This document shows, piece after piece, positions 47,388 through 55,395 of a DNA stretch of 64,000 nt. A program made the translations under genes and the position numbers. The DNA lies in assembly GCF_001644575.1 (NCBI RefSeq), contig NZ_CP015596.1, positions 5,737,418 to 5,801,417 on the forward strand, given 5' to 3'. Source of the DNA: Mycobacterium adipatum (lineage in GTDB: Bacteria; Actinomycetota; Actinomycetes; Mycobacteriales; Mycobacteriaceae). Positions within the stretch are counted from its first letter, which is position 1; the number at the start of each line of letters is the position of its first letter. Under the pieces are notes generated by a model. It was not told where the DNA came from. It made no database searches and saw only the letters and a program-made list of their open reading frames with translations.

Positions 47388-49031
47388 TCAGTTGCAGAAG
47401 ATCAGGAAGCAGTTGCCGCCCTGGCCGCCACCCTGGCCCCCTTGGCCACCCCCGGACTCGCCGCGGTCGTAGTCACCGCGGCCGTAGTCACCACGCGAGC
47501 CGGAGTCACCACGAGAACCCTCGGAATTGCCTGAGCCCGAACCGTTTCCACCGCTACCACCGGTCGGCCACGGCCACTGCGGTTGCTGCGGCTGCTGCGG
47601 TTTGGGTTGCTGCGGCTGCGGCTGTTGGGGTTGTTGCGGCGGGTAACCCGGGTAGTCGTCGTCATAGTCCGGGTAGTCGGGATAGTCGGGCTGCTGGGTC
47701 TGGCGTGGCTTCTGCTCCCACGGCGGGCGCCAGACCGGCCACTGCGGGCGCGGCAGCACGATCACCGGGGGCGGCAGCACCACCGGCGGGGTCCACACCG
47801 GGGGCACGACGGGCGGTGCGACCGGAGCCGGGGCCGGCGGCGGAGCCACCGGGGCCGGGGCGGGGGCGGGAGCCTGCGGTGCGGGAGCGCGCTCGACATA
47901 CACCTGGCGTGGCGCCTGTTGTGGCGCCTGCTGCACCACTGGGATGGGCGCTTTGATGGTCTCGGCCGCCGCGGGAGGCGGCGGTGGGGCCGGCTGCACG
48001 GGCAGCGCTTCGGGCACCGGGGCGGGGGCGGGGGCCTGCGCGCTCGGTGCGACGGCGGCGCGCGCCGGCGCGGGCCGCTCGTCGGCGGTCGGCCGGATAC
48101 TGACGGCCAGCGAGATCGCCAGGGCGACGACACCGATCACGAAGATCGAGGCCATGCTTCCCACCAGCAAAAACGGCTTCGGCCCCTGCTCGGCGGGCGG
48201 TTCGACGTCCAGGCCGGTGAGATCGTCGGGGACCTCGGCGTAGTTCGGGACCGATGAGGCCGCCAACTGGGTATCGGCGGCCGCGGCGAGCACCGAACCC
48301 GCCGTGGGGCCGTCGGGGTCCAGCGAGTAGGCCAGCCCGACGGTGGACGCTTCGAACGCCGGGGCGCTGGCCGAGGCCAGTGCCGCTCCCCGCGCCAGCG
48401 CGAGTCCGGATTCCTCCGGGGCGCTGACCGGGATGTCGACGAGCGCGGCCAGGTGTTCCTTGACCGACGCCACATCGACGCCGGAGCCGACGACGAACAT
48501 GCCCTCCGGGGCGGTGTCCTGGCCGGCGACCGCGGCGGCCATCTCGCCGAGGACGGCCATCGCGTCGGTGCTGTGCAGGCTGCGGCTGAGCACCTTGACC
48601 ACCGAGCCGTCTTCGGCACGCACCACCGAGAGGGTGGCGGTATCCCGGTTGAGGAATAGCAGGGCGGTGGAGTTGTAGCCGACAGCGCGCCCGGCCGCCT
48701 GGGCCAGCGCGCCGGCGGCGTGCAGTTCGGATACCAGCATCACGTCGTTGATGCCGTGCGCGGCGAGCGCCTCACGTAGTGCGGACGCGTCGGTGTGGTC
48801 GGTCCAGGTGACACCGATGGCTTTGAGGTGGTGACCGCCGGCCTGCGCACTCTCCTGAGTTCCGAGTACCGCCTGGACGACCTGATCGGCCACGCTCAGC
48901 GTTGCTGAATCATCCGATCCCGCCACCTCGAAGACATCATGGTCAACGGTGGCGCCATCGCCCTTCTCACCCTCTACCAGCACCATACGTACTGCGGTAG
49001 GGGTCATCGACACACCCAGTACGATGTCCAC
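47388..49031 (-). CDS. DUF7159-type actin-fold-like membrane protein with Pro-rich tail (Rv0312-like)
   Basis: 547 residues from GTG (GGAGGGGCAA upstream; the frame extends further without a good start). Residues 1 to about 260 resemble an actin/Hsp70-like domain (DIVLGVSMTPTAVRMVLVEG, MFVVGSGVDVASVKEHL). One membrane helix (about 300-325) is followed by a long Pro/Ala/Gln-rich tail, then a Gly/Ser/Asp/Arg-rich stretch ending in CFLIFCN. The architecture parallels the Hsp70-like protein at 32818. The function is unknown. Confidence 0.78.
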   Translation of the reverse strand: MDIVLGVSMTPTAVRMVLVEGEKGDGATVDHDVFEVAGSDDSATLSVADQVVQAVLGTQESAQAGGHHLKAIGVTWTDHTDASALREALAAHGINDVMLVSELHAAGALAQAAGRAVGYNSTALLFLNRDTATLSVVRAEDGSVVKVLSRSLHSTDAMAVLGEMAAAVAGQDTAPEGMFVVGSGVDVASVKEHLAALVDIPVSAPEESGLALARGAALASASAPAFEASTVGLAYSLDPDGPTAGSVLAAAADTQLAASSVPNYAEVPDDLTGLDVEPPAEQGPKPFLLVGSMASIFVIGVVALAISLAVSIRPTADERPAPARAAVAPSAQAPAPAPVPEALPVQPAPPPPPAAAETIKAPIPVVQQAPQQAPRQVYVERAPAPQAPAPAPAPVAPPPAPAPVAPPVVPPVWTPPVVLPPPVIVLPRPQWPVWRPPWEQKPRQTQQPDYPDYPDYDDDYPGYPPQQPQQPQPQQPKPQQPQQPQWPWPTGGSGGNGSGSGNSEGSRGDSGSRGDYGRGDYDRGESGGGQGGQGGGQGGNCFLIFCN

Positions 49032-49180
49032 TTGCCCCTCCAAAGTGTTTGCTACGTAGCTCGTTTCATCGGTGTCGGACCCTCGACACAAACCGGCGAC
49101 TAGATAGTTCATCGCCGTGAGCGGCACCGCCGTTACAGCCGGCGGCGTTAGCTAAAGCACGTAACAGACCCTACGCGGGT

Positions 49181-49750
49181 TCACGGTTTGACGAAGTTCA
49201 GATACGACTTCGACGGGGTCGGTCCGCGTTGCCCCTGGTACTTGGAACCAGCCTTGCTGCTGCCGTACGGATGCTCGGCGGGACTGGTCAATCGGAGCAG
49301 ACACAGCTGCCCGATCTTCATACCCGGCCACAGCGTGATGGGCAGGTTCGCCACGTTGGACAGCTCCAGGGTGATGTGCCCGGAGAATCCCGGGTCGATG
49401 AACCCGGCCGTCGAGTGCGTCAGCAGCCCGAGCCGCCCCAGCGAGGACTTGCCCTCCAGCCGGCCGGCCAGATCGTCGGGCAGTGCGCAGCGTTCCAGCG
49501 TCGAGCCGAGCACGAACTCGCCAGGGTGCAGCACGAACGGCTCTCCCTCCTTGGGCTCGACCAGGGTGGTTAGGTCGTCCTGGCGCAGCGCCGGGTCGAT
49601 GTGGGTGTAGCGGGTGTTGTTGAACACCCGAAACAGGCTGTCCAGACGCACGTCGATGCTCGACGGTTGGATGAGGGAGTCATCGTGCGGGTCCAGCGCC
49701 AGCCGGCCCGCGGCGATCTCGGCGCGGATATCGCGATCGGAGAGCAGCAC
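49181..49750 (-). CDS. dcd: dCTP deaminase
   Basis: 189 residues. The trimeric dUTPase-like fold shows [10 protein letters not shown], the catalytic region [11 protein letters not shown] and [12 protein letters not shown], and the [11 protein letters not shown]-terminus. In mycobacteria Dcd is bifunctional, converting dCTP directly to dUMP. It lies near the tRNA-Gly gene with a cupin gene between. Confidence 0.96.
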   Translation of the reverse strand: MLLSDRDIRAEIAAGRLALDPHDDSLIQPSSIDVRLDSLFRVFNNTRYTHIDPALRQDDLTTLVEPKEGEPFVLHPGEFVLGSTLERCALPDDLAGRLEGKSSLGRLGLLTHSTAGFIDPGFSGHITLELSNVANLPITLWPGMKIGQLCLLRLTSPAEHPYGSSKAGSKYQGQRGPTPSKSYLNFVKP

Positions 49751-49773
49751 GCGACGAGCGTAACCGGCTCAGG

Positions 49774-50205
49774 TCATGGACATGCCGGTGGCGCGTCGGC
49801 ACGCACCGGGGCATCGGCGGGCAACGTGTAGGTGACCACGGCGTTGGCGTCATGCGGGCTGTCGTTGCGCACGACGTGCGGTGTACCCGCCGGAATGACG
49901 ATGGCCTGCCCGGCCAGATACGGCGTCGGCGCGCACTGATCGGCGGTCTGCAGCGTCACGGTGCCGCCGGTGATGACCGTGTGCTCGACGCCCGGGTGGG
50001 TGTGCCAACCGCTGCTCGACGGCGGGTGCAGCAGCAGCTCCTGGACGTAGAGGGTGGTCGGGCCGGTGGTCTCGATCAGTACCGGCTCCGCGGAGGTGCC
50101 GGTGGCCAGCTCGGTACGTTCGACGTCGCCCTCGGCGGGTGTGGCGTGCGCGGCCGGGGCGCTGATGAGCGCGCCGACGAGTGCCAGGAATGCGAGACGT
50201 TTCAT
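49774..50205 (-). CDS. Secreted cupin-domain protein
   Basis: 143 residues. Signal peptide (about 1-21, cleavage after AHA). Cupin motif 1 with metal ligands GWHTHPGVEHTVITGG and motif 2 with IPAGTPHVVRN. It is probably a small metal-binding protein outside the membrane; its substrate is unknown. Confidence 0.82.
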   Translation of the reverse strand: MKRLAFLALVGALISAPAAHATPAEGDVERTELATGTSAEPVLIETTGPTTLYVQELLLHPPSSSGWHTHPGVEHTVITGGTVTLQTADQCAPTPYLAGQAIVIPAGTPHVVRNDSPHDANAVVTYTLPADAPVRADAPPACP

Positions 50206-50267
50206 GACTCCCCCATGGGTCGCGTCCTATCGGTGACCAGCGGATGCTAGCCTTCCTGATCGAACAT

Positions 50268-50341
50268 GCCGATGTAGTTCAATGGCAGAACATCAGCTTC
50301 CCAAGCTGAATACGCGGGTTCGATTCCCGTCATCGGCTCCA
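50268..50341 (+). tRNA. tRNA-Gly (anticodon CCC)
   Basis: Cloverleaf: acceptor GCCGATG/CATCGGC, D stem GTTC/GAAC, anticodon stem TCAGC/GCTGA with loop TTCCCAA (anticodon CCC), T arm with loop TTCGATT, then discriminator T and an encoded CCA. A -10-like TAGCCT lies about 20 bases upstream. Its 3' half is duplicated at 55396-55438, marking it as the integration site of an island. Confidence 0.93.
50298..50341 (+). mobile_element. attL: 3' end of tRNA-Gly
   Basis: 44 bp from the anticodon loop to CCA. The copy at 55396 differs by one substitution and one missing G; the last 25 bp (50317-50341) are identical to 55414-55438. The integrated DNA lies between and leaves the tRNA gene intact. Confidence 0.85.
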
Positions 50342-50397
50342 CGAAACCCCTGTTAGGTGGGGCTTTGCACCTCTCCTGGCGGCTTCTCGGCAATTTT

Positions 50398-50415
50398 TTG
50401 ACCGCCGTTTGACCG
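50398..50415 (+). repeat. TTGACCG direct-repeat pair, left end of island
   Basis: TTGACCG at 50398-50404 and 50409-50415, start-to-start distance 11 bp. A pair with the same orientation and spacing lies at the other end of the island. These may be arm-type integrase sites. Confidence 0.55.
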
Positions 50416-50485
50416 TGGCCCTGCGACGCGATCGATGCGTTGTTGTTTGCTGCCCCTGCCGATGCGACGTGCGACGATCCTCGGC

Positions 50486-51145
50486 ATGGGCAAGCGCATC
50501 ATCGAAGGTCACGAGATCGACATCGCGGACGCCAAAGACCTAGAAGGGGTCGTTGGCAAGCCGATCAAGATGGTTCCCGACGATCAGGGAATAATTAGCT
50601 CAACGATTCCAGTTCACCCCACAAAATCCATATTTGCGAAATTCGAGCTGGCTGGCGAGAATCTTCCGCACGAAGAATATTTTATTCTGATTCCACCGGG
50701 CGAAAGCCGCACGAGAATCGGAATGTCTGAAATACGACCCTTCCGTAACGAATGGACGCTAGAAGACATAGCCCATCAACAGCAATTATTTGACGCCATT
50801 GGCAAAATCGCAGTCTTCGGCGGCCACGTCGAAATGGCCATGAAGAAGGTCCTAATCACGCTTCGTGGCGGCAACCGTGACCTTCTGGATCCCACGCTAC
50901 CGAGCGACTGGGACGGCTTAGAAAAAGAGCTTCGCAAATTATGCGATGGATCCGACGACGTCCGCACAAAGCTCTCGGCTATCCTGAATGATTCTGATGA
51001 GAAGCAACTACGAGACAAACGCAATGACGCCATTCACGGGTACTGGTGGTTAATTCCCGCTCATGGCAGGTTGATAAACGCCCGCTATTACCGTCCCAAA
51101 AAGGGCAATACTCAGATGCCCGTATCGATTTACGGCTCTTCATGA
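50486..51145 (+). CDS. HEPN-motif protein truncated by the IS element
   Basis: 219 residues from MGKRIIEGHE. The N-terminal half is beta-rich and unrecognised. The C-terminal half is helical and holds RNDAIH (residues 179-184), the RNxxxH active-site motif of HEPN ribonucleases, followed by Gly-Tyr-Trp. The last three residues and the TGA come from the IS end, so the natural C-terminus is lost. The base composition is poorer in GC than the core genes. HEPN proteins on islands often act in phage defence or as toxins; that role is only inferred. Confidence 0.6.
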   Translation: MGKRIIEGHEIDIADAKDLEGVVGKPIKMVPDDQGIISSTIPVHPTKSIFAKFELAGENLPHEEYFILIPPGESRTRIGMSEIRPFRNEWTLEDIAHQQQLFDAIGKIAVFGGHVEMAMKKVLITLRGGNRDLLDPTLPSDWDGLEKELRKLCDGSDDVRTKLSAILNDSDEKQLRDKRNDAIHGYWWLIPAHGRLINARYYRPKKGNTQMPVSIYGSS

Positions 51146-51158
51146 TTGAGGGTGTAGA
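51134..51158 (+). repeat. IS left terminal inverted repeat
   Basis: GGCTCTTCA, 5 divergent bases, GAGGGTGTAGA. It supplies the stop codon of the truncated HEPN gene. Confidence 0.85.
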
Positions 51159-51196
51159 ACGGTCAGCTGCTGTCGGCCTGTGATTGGGGTGTCTGG

Positions 51197-51949
51197 TTGG
51201 CTGGGTGTGTGCCGGAGGAGAAGCGGAAGAGTAAGAGGAAGAGCGCGGTGTCCGGGGGTGGTGTGGACCTGTCGATGCTGCAACAGCTGATGGCCGATGC
51301 TGGCCGGGATTTGTTCGCGGGAGTGTTCGATGAACCGACACCCGAGGTGGGAGCTGTGCCGGAGCGTGTGCGGGGTTTCCGGGTGCGGGTCGACCTGATG
51401 TACGCCAAGCCGCCGATCTGGCGTCGTCTGGTCCTGCCGGGTGACCTCGTGCTCGATGAGCTGCATGACGTGCTGCAGGTTGCGATGGGCTGGCAGGACG
51501 GTCATCTGCATAAGTTCGGTGTCGGGGCGGACCGGCGTACCCGTGCCTACTTCGTCACCAGATTTGATCTCAGCGAAGGCGACGACGGTCTCGTCGAGGA
51601 CGGTGTGCGCCTGGATCAGGTGGTCTCCGGTAAGGGCGACCGGTTGTTCTATGACTACGACTTCGGCGACGGATGGGAGCACGTGCTGGTGGTCGAAGAC
51701 GTTCTCGATGATCCACCTTCGGCTCCGGTGTGCCTGGCGGGCAAGATGGCCTGCCCGCCGGAGGATTGTGGTGGCTTGGGCGGCTATGAGGAATTGGCTG
51801 CGTGGGTTCGTGGCGGGTACGACCCGCGGGCAACACCGATGGGGCTGGGTGCGCAGGAGATGCGCGACTGGCTGCCCCGAGGCTGGCACCCCGATCGTTT
51901 CTCGGTGACCGAGACCAATGACGCTCTGGCCGCGTCGAATATGCGTTGA
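51197..51949 (+). CDS. IS1096 TnpR-like passenger protein (plasmid pRiA4b ORF-3 family)
   Basis: 250 residues as drawn; the start is uncertain (TTG at 51197, GTG at 51209 or ATG at 51275). The core has the pRiA4b ORF-3 pattern: RVDLMYAKPPIWRRLVLPGD, HDVLQVAMGWQDGHLHKF, LFYDYDFGDGWEHVLVVEDV and CPPEDCGGLGGYEEL. IS1096 carries a second gene of this family, called tnpR, whose role is unclear. It converges on the transposase gene. Confidence 0.82.
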   Translation: MAGCVPEEKRKSKRKSAVSGGGVDLSMLQQLMADAGRDLFAGVFDEPTPEVGAVPERVRGFRVRVDLMYAKPPIWRRLVLPGDLVLDELHDVLQVAMGWQDGHLHKFGVGADRRTRAYFVTRFDLSEGDDGLVEDGVRLDQVVSGKGDRLFYDYDFGDGWEHVLVVEDVLDDPPSAPVCLAGKMACPPEDCGGLGGYEELAAWVRGGYDPRATPMGLGAQEMRDWLPRGWHPDRFSVTETNDALAASNMR

Positions 51950-51956
51950 GGACTCT

Positions 51957-53279
51957 TCACTGCCGAGGTGCAAGGAGCTGAGTTCGGAAGCCTCCGGTCT
52001 CGAGCAGTGACCGGGCGATGTAGTTGGTGAGGTTGCGGAAGCCCAGCGCGGATCCGCGCAGGTGTTCGAGGCGGCCGTTGATCGCTTCGGTGGGCCCGTT
52101 GGAGGTGCCGGGGCGGTCGAAGTAGGCCAGCACGTCGGCGGCACGCTTCTTCAGGGTCCGTCCCAGGGTGATCAGTTCGGTCAGCGGCTTGGGAACGCCG
52201 GTGCTCAGCGTGGTGATCAGCGCCGCCATCATCGTGCGGCCTTTCGTGCGGTCGGGTTCACGATACGCGGCCACGGTGCGCTGATACATCTGCCAGGTGG
52301 CCTCGACTTCTGCGTGGGCGTCGGCGGCGAACAAGGCGGCCAGCCGGGTGCGCTGGCGGTCGGTGAGCAGATCGGCACCGGTGTGCAGGGTGCGTCGGCA
52401 GGTGTAGAGCGGGTCGGACTTGCGGCCGCGGTGCCCACATGTCGCCAGCTGCACCCGGCGGCGGCACTCATCGAGGGCGTTGCCAGCCAGGCGCACCACG
52501 TGGAAAGGGTCCATCACCGTCGCCGCCTCGGGCAGTTCCTCGGCGGTAGCGGTCTTGAACCCGGAGAAGCCATCCATAGCAACAACGTCCACGCCGTCAC
52601 GCCAGTCCTGCGGCCGCTCGGCCAACCAGTCCTGAAACGCCTTTTTTGAGCGACCCTCGACCATGTCGAGCAGCCGAGCCGGACCGGTCCCGTCACGCAC
52701 AGGGGTGAGATCGATGATGACGGTGACGTACCTGTCACCGCGACGGGTGTGCCGCCAGACGTGCTCATCGACGCCGATCACCGCCACGCCGTCGAAACGG
52801 GCCGGATCGGCGATCAGCACCCGTCGGCCTTCTGCCAGCACCGCGTTGTTGGCGGTGTTCCACGACACCGCGAGCGCTTCGGCGATGCGAGCCACGGATA
52901 GATGCTGGCAGACAATGGCTTCCAGCGCCCACCGCAGAGCACGCCGCGACAGCTTGGCACGTGGTTCGGCCATCCTGGTGGTGTCTTGTCGCCACACGTG
53001 GGCGCAGCCGGCGCACCGGTAGCGACGGATGGTCACCAGCAGTGTGGTGGGGCGCCACCCGAACGGCTCATGGGCCAGAGTACGGGTGAGGCTGTCGCGT
53101 GGGATGCCTTCTTCGCCGCAGCGACGACACCACCGGTCCTCGTCGGTCACCCGGCACGCCAGCACAGCACGGCCGGGCTCAAGGCGTTGTCCGGTCACCT
53201 GCAGCCCAAGTTCGTCGAGGCGGCAGAAAGTCGTCAGGTCAGCGCAGGCGAAGCCCGCCCGACCGGTAGCGTCAGGCAC
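51957..53279 (-). CDS. tnpA: ISL3-family transposase
   Basis: 440 residues. An N-terminal zinc finger (CRRCGEEG, CAGCAHVW), a helix-turn-helix, then the DDE catalytic core: Asp in IGVDEHVW (near 171), Asp in VAMDGFSGFK (near 234) and Glu in GPTEAINGRLEHLRG (near 398). Full length, with no frameshift, so it may be active. It starts 110 bases inside the right end of the element. Confidence 0.94.
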   Translation of the reverse strand: MPDATGRAGFACADLTTFCRLDELGLQVTGQRLEPGRAVLACRVTDEDRWCRRCGEEGIPRDSLTRTLAHEPFGWRPTTLLVTIRRYRCAGCAHVWRQDTTRMAEPRAKLSRRALRWALEAIVCQHLSVARIAEALAVSWNTANNAVLAEGRRVLIADPARFDGVAVIGVDEHVWRHTRRGDRYVTVIIDLTPVRDGTGPARLLDMVEGRSKKAFQDWLAERPQDWRDGVDVVAMDGFSGFKTATAEELPEAATVMDPFHVVRLAGNALDECRRRVQLATCGHRGRKSDPLYTCRRTLHTGADLLTDRQRTRLAALFAADAHAEVEATWQMYQRTVAAYREPDRTKGRTMMAALITTLSTGVPKPLTELITLGRTLKKRAADVLAYFDRPGTSNGPTEAINGRLEHLRGSALGFRNLTNYIARSLLETGGFRTQLLAPRQ

Positions 53280-53364
53280 GTCGAGGTCTTTCGGATGAGG
53301 AGTGTAGGAACCCTCATTTTCGAGAGACCTCGACCTCTATCCCGGCAACGACGCGCCAACCACC

Positions 53365-53389
53365 TCTACACCCTCATCTGTGAAGAGCC
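53365..53389 (-). repeat. IS right terminal inverted repeat
   Basis: The complement reads GGCTCTTCA, 5 divergent bases, GAGGGTGTAGA. It encodes the last codons and the TAG stop of the truncated integrase frame. Confidence 0.85.
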
Positions 53390-53605
53390 GTAAATCGACA
53401 GCGTCGTGGTGACTTTCGCGTGACCCATAAAGCGCGAAAGCTGCAATGGAGGAATCCCGGCCACGACGCACAGGCTCGCGTAGGTATGACGCAGGGCATG
53501 GAACTTCAGCGCGGGCGGCAGAACGGGGTTTGATCCGCCAAGGCGGTTGGCGCGCGCGACCGCAGGACGGAACACCGCCTTGCAGAACGTTTGGTGTCGG
53601 ATCGG
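53366..53605 (-). pseudogene. Tyrosine recombinase C-terminal remnant
   Basis: About 79 residues remain of a roughly 400-residue integrase. Seen: FCKAVFRPAVARAN, the catalytic FHALRHTYASL (HxxR box), GHAKVTTTLSIY with His and the nucleophilic Tyr. The frame closes upstream with a stop at 53606-53608 and there is no N-terminal arm or core-binding domain. Downstream the IS begins one codon after the Tyr. It is the likely relic of the enzyme that integrated the island; it now cannot work. Confidence 0.8.
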
Positions 53606-53607
53606 TT

Positions 53608-53862
53608 ATGACCAATCCAGCACCAGACGTTCGGCAGCCTTCGAAACGACACACCTACAAGCGCAACCGCAAGGGTCAGTTTGTCTCTAAGGCCAGCCGG
53701 TCAACGCGGGTCAAACGGTCGCTGCCGATGTGCGTCGTTCGCGGGTCGGTTCGTCAGACCGTGCGCGTTGGTCGCGTCGGTCCGGGCGGCAATACGCCGG
53801 GTTTCGCGCCGGGGTCGAACTCAAGCCGCGCAAGGATTCTGCGCGCTACTACGTGGGCGTGA
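53608..53862 (+). CDS. Possible small basic island protein
   Basis: 84 residues from MTNPAPDVRQ, very rich in Lys, Arg and Ser (KRHTYKRNRKGQFVSKASRS). It overlaps no better frame in its first half, while a second plus-strand frame (to 53978) looks more protein-like in its second half (LKPRKDSARYYVGVSAG), which hints at a frameshift. It may be remnant DNA. Confidence 0.25.
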   Translation: MTNPAPDVRQPSKRHTYKRNRKGQFVSKASRSTRVKRSLPMCVVRGSVRQTVRVGRVGPGGNTPGFAPGSNSSRARILRATTWA

Positions 53863-53917
53863 GCGCCGGTAGCAAGATCCCGACCACACTGATCGCAGCC
53901 ATCGCCGGGCAGCGGTG

Positions 53918-55183
53918 TCATTTACGATACCGCGCCTGGACCTCACGCGACCATAGAAAATACATGTCTTTGAGTTGAATATCGCGTGATTCCTCAAAAT
54001 ATTTATGAACCGCCTGCAGGGTAGTCCCACCGAAAATTGCAATTCCAGCAGGCAACAAGAGTGGGGCGTTGAATGCCAATCCGGCGATCGTCAAGACGGT
54101 GCCCAGTCCGACAGAAGTCGCCACTTTCTTGTTGAGTAAATTCTGAGACTTAACCATCGCATCATCTACCTCTCGCAGAGAGGGTCCGATGACATCGTTG
54201 ATAATGTCGGCCGCGACCCCACTGGAAGGCGAATCACCGCTGGCCGCGACGGCGTCATTCATCCCAGCCCTCAATGCATCCCGGAATCGATCAAAGCTGC
54301 CGCCCTCGGCAGCGCGAATTTTCATCGCATCCTTCGGAGGTACGTCCGTGAGGATGGGCAGGTCCAACGCAAGTGCAACGTTTTCGTCGGACAAGTGGTC
54401 GGCAACCAACCGGTCATGCACGCCGGTGCCTAGGCCAAGCGGCGTCCCCAGCATCTGAGCCGTCACTACATCAGATGTCAGATGGCTCGCGAACCGCACA
54501 AAGACTCCCTCGGCGGCGGCTCGTTTGATGACCTCAGGGTCGCTCACATCGGCATGCACGTCGAGGCAAGGCCATTCCGTATGCTCAAGCATCGGATGGG
54601 TGAAGGTGCAGTGCAGGTGGTCACCGTGTGGTTCAAAATCCGCCACGGTGCCGTTTTGCATCAATTCTGCGACGATTGATTCGGAATTGCTCAGAATATG
54701 GTCGAGGCCAGCTTCCGATAGATGCTGCCTATAATGGACTCTGCACGCCGGCGCTTTTTCCGTAAATACGAGGAATTCTTCCGCCCCGACCTCCCGGATG
54801 TACAACAAACCGCGCATTAGTGACTCGACATTATGCTTCGCTTCATCGATAGACGCCCCATCTACAAGGTGGCTGACTACCTGTTTGCTCGGGCCTCGCA
54901 CCGCAACCTGATCGAAGTAGAACCATGTCCGCGAAAGCAGCCGATCAAGATCCCGACGTAGACAATCAAAGGCCATGCAGCCAAGACTTCCCGAGAGATC
55001 GAGGCCGTGCGCCGCTAGAACCGTGTTCCCGGCGGATTCCAGAGGCACCAATGAGTACGTCTCATCAGCAGTCGCAACATCGAAGACCTTTGTCGCGAAG
55101 TCGCCGTTTCTGAGCGCCTTCTCTAGTTGCGCAGGTTTACGAATCTCACTCTCGTCCAAGAGATCGAGCAGCCAGAAACCCAC
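53918..55183 (-). CDS. 421-residue island protein with C-terminal hydrophobic hairpin
   Basis: No family recognised. The N-terminal 350 residues are mixed alpha/beta and acidic, with scattered His/Cys/Asp (THPMLEHTEWPCLDVHADV near 215-235). A hydrophobic double segment follows (about 357-394, VATSVGLGTVLTIAGLAF and LLLPAGIAIFGGTTLQ), then a short charged tail. It is a full-length frame with island-like composition, so it is probably functional cargo. A soluble domain tied to a C-terminal membrane hairpin is common among phage-defence effectors, but no such function is shown. Confidence 0.65.
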   Translation of the reverse strand: MGFWLLDLLDESEIRKPAQLEKALRNGDFATKVFDVATADETYSLVPLESAGNTVLAAHGLDLSGSLGCMAFDCLRRDLDRLLSRTWFYFDQVAVRGPSKQVVSHLVDGASIDEAKHNVESLMRGLLYIREVGAEEFLVFTEKAPACRVHYRQHLSEAGLDHILSNSESIVAELMQNGTVADFEPHGDHLHCTFTHPMLEHTEWPCLDVHADVSDPEVIKRAAAEGVFVRFASHLTSDVVTAQMLGTPLGLGTGVHDRLVADHLSDENVALALDLPILTDVPPKDAMKIRAAEGGSFDRFRDALRAGMNDAVAASGDSPSSGVAADIINDVIGPSLREVDDAMVKSQNLLNKKVATSVGLGTVLTIAGLAFNAPLLLPAGIAIFGGTTLQAVHKYFEESRDIQLKDMYFLWSREVQARYRK

Positions 55184-55252
55184 CTAGCCCCCTTGCAGTC
55201 GATGGCAACGTTGTCCTTGCTTGTTTATACGCTCACAAAACGTTTGCTGCCA

Positions 55253-55270
55253 TTGACCGTAGATTGACCG
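55253..55270 (+). repeat. TTGACCG direct-repeat pair, right end of island
   Basis: TTGACCG at 55253-55259 and 55264-55270, 11 bp apart, same orientation and spacing as the left pair. Confidence 0.55.
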
Positions 55271-55395
55271 CGAACGGCGGGTTTACGCGGGATCGCGACA
55301 GATCTCAACAGTTCGCAGCTGGTGACTCAAAGCTATCCTCACCAGCTGAGAAGTGTTGCGACCCTGGCGACCTGGCCTGATCGAGTTAGAGCAAA

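Larger units (their letters stand above)
51134..53389. mobile_element. IS1096-like insertion sequence (ISL3 family)
   Basis: 2256 bp bounded by 25-bp terminal inverted repeats starting GGCTCTTCA and sharing GAGGGTGTAGA (21 of 25 match). GGCTCTTC ends and an ISL3 transposase are family traits, and the two-gene layout and length fit IS1096 of M. smegmatis. No direct target duplication is visible. Instead the flanks CGATTTAC (left) and GTAAATCG (right) are inverted copies of each other. Confidence 0.88.

Noticed and set aside
53446..53607. Upstream part of a 138-residue plus-strand frame over the integrase relic
   Set aside because: Antisense of recognisable integrase sequence; only the part after 53608 could be separate coding DNA.
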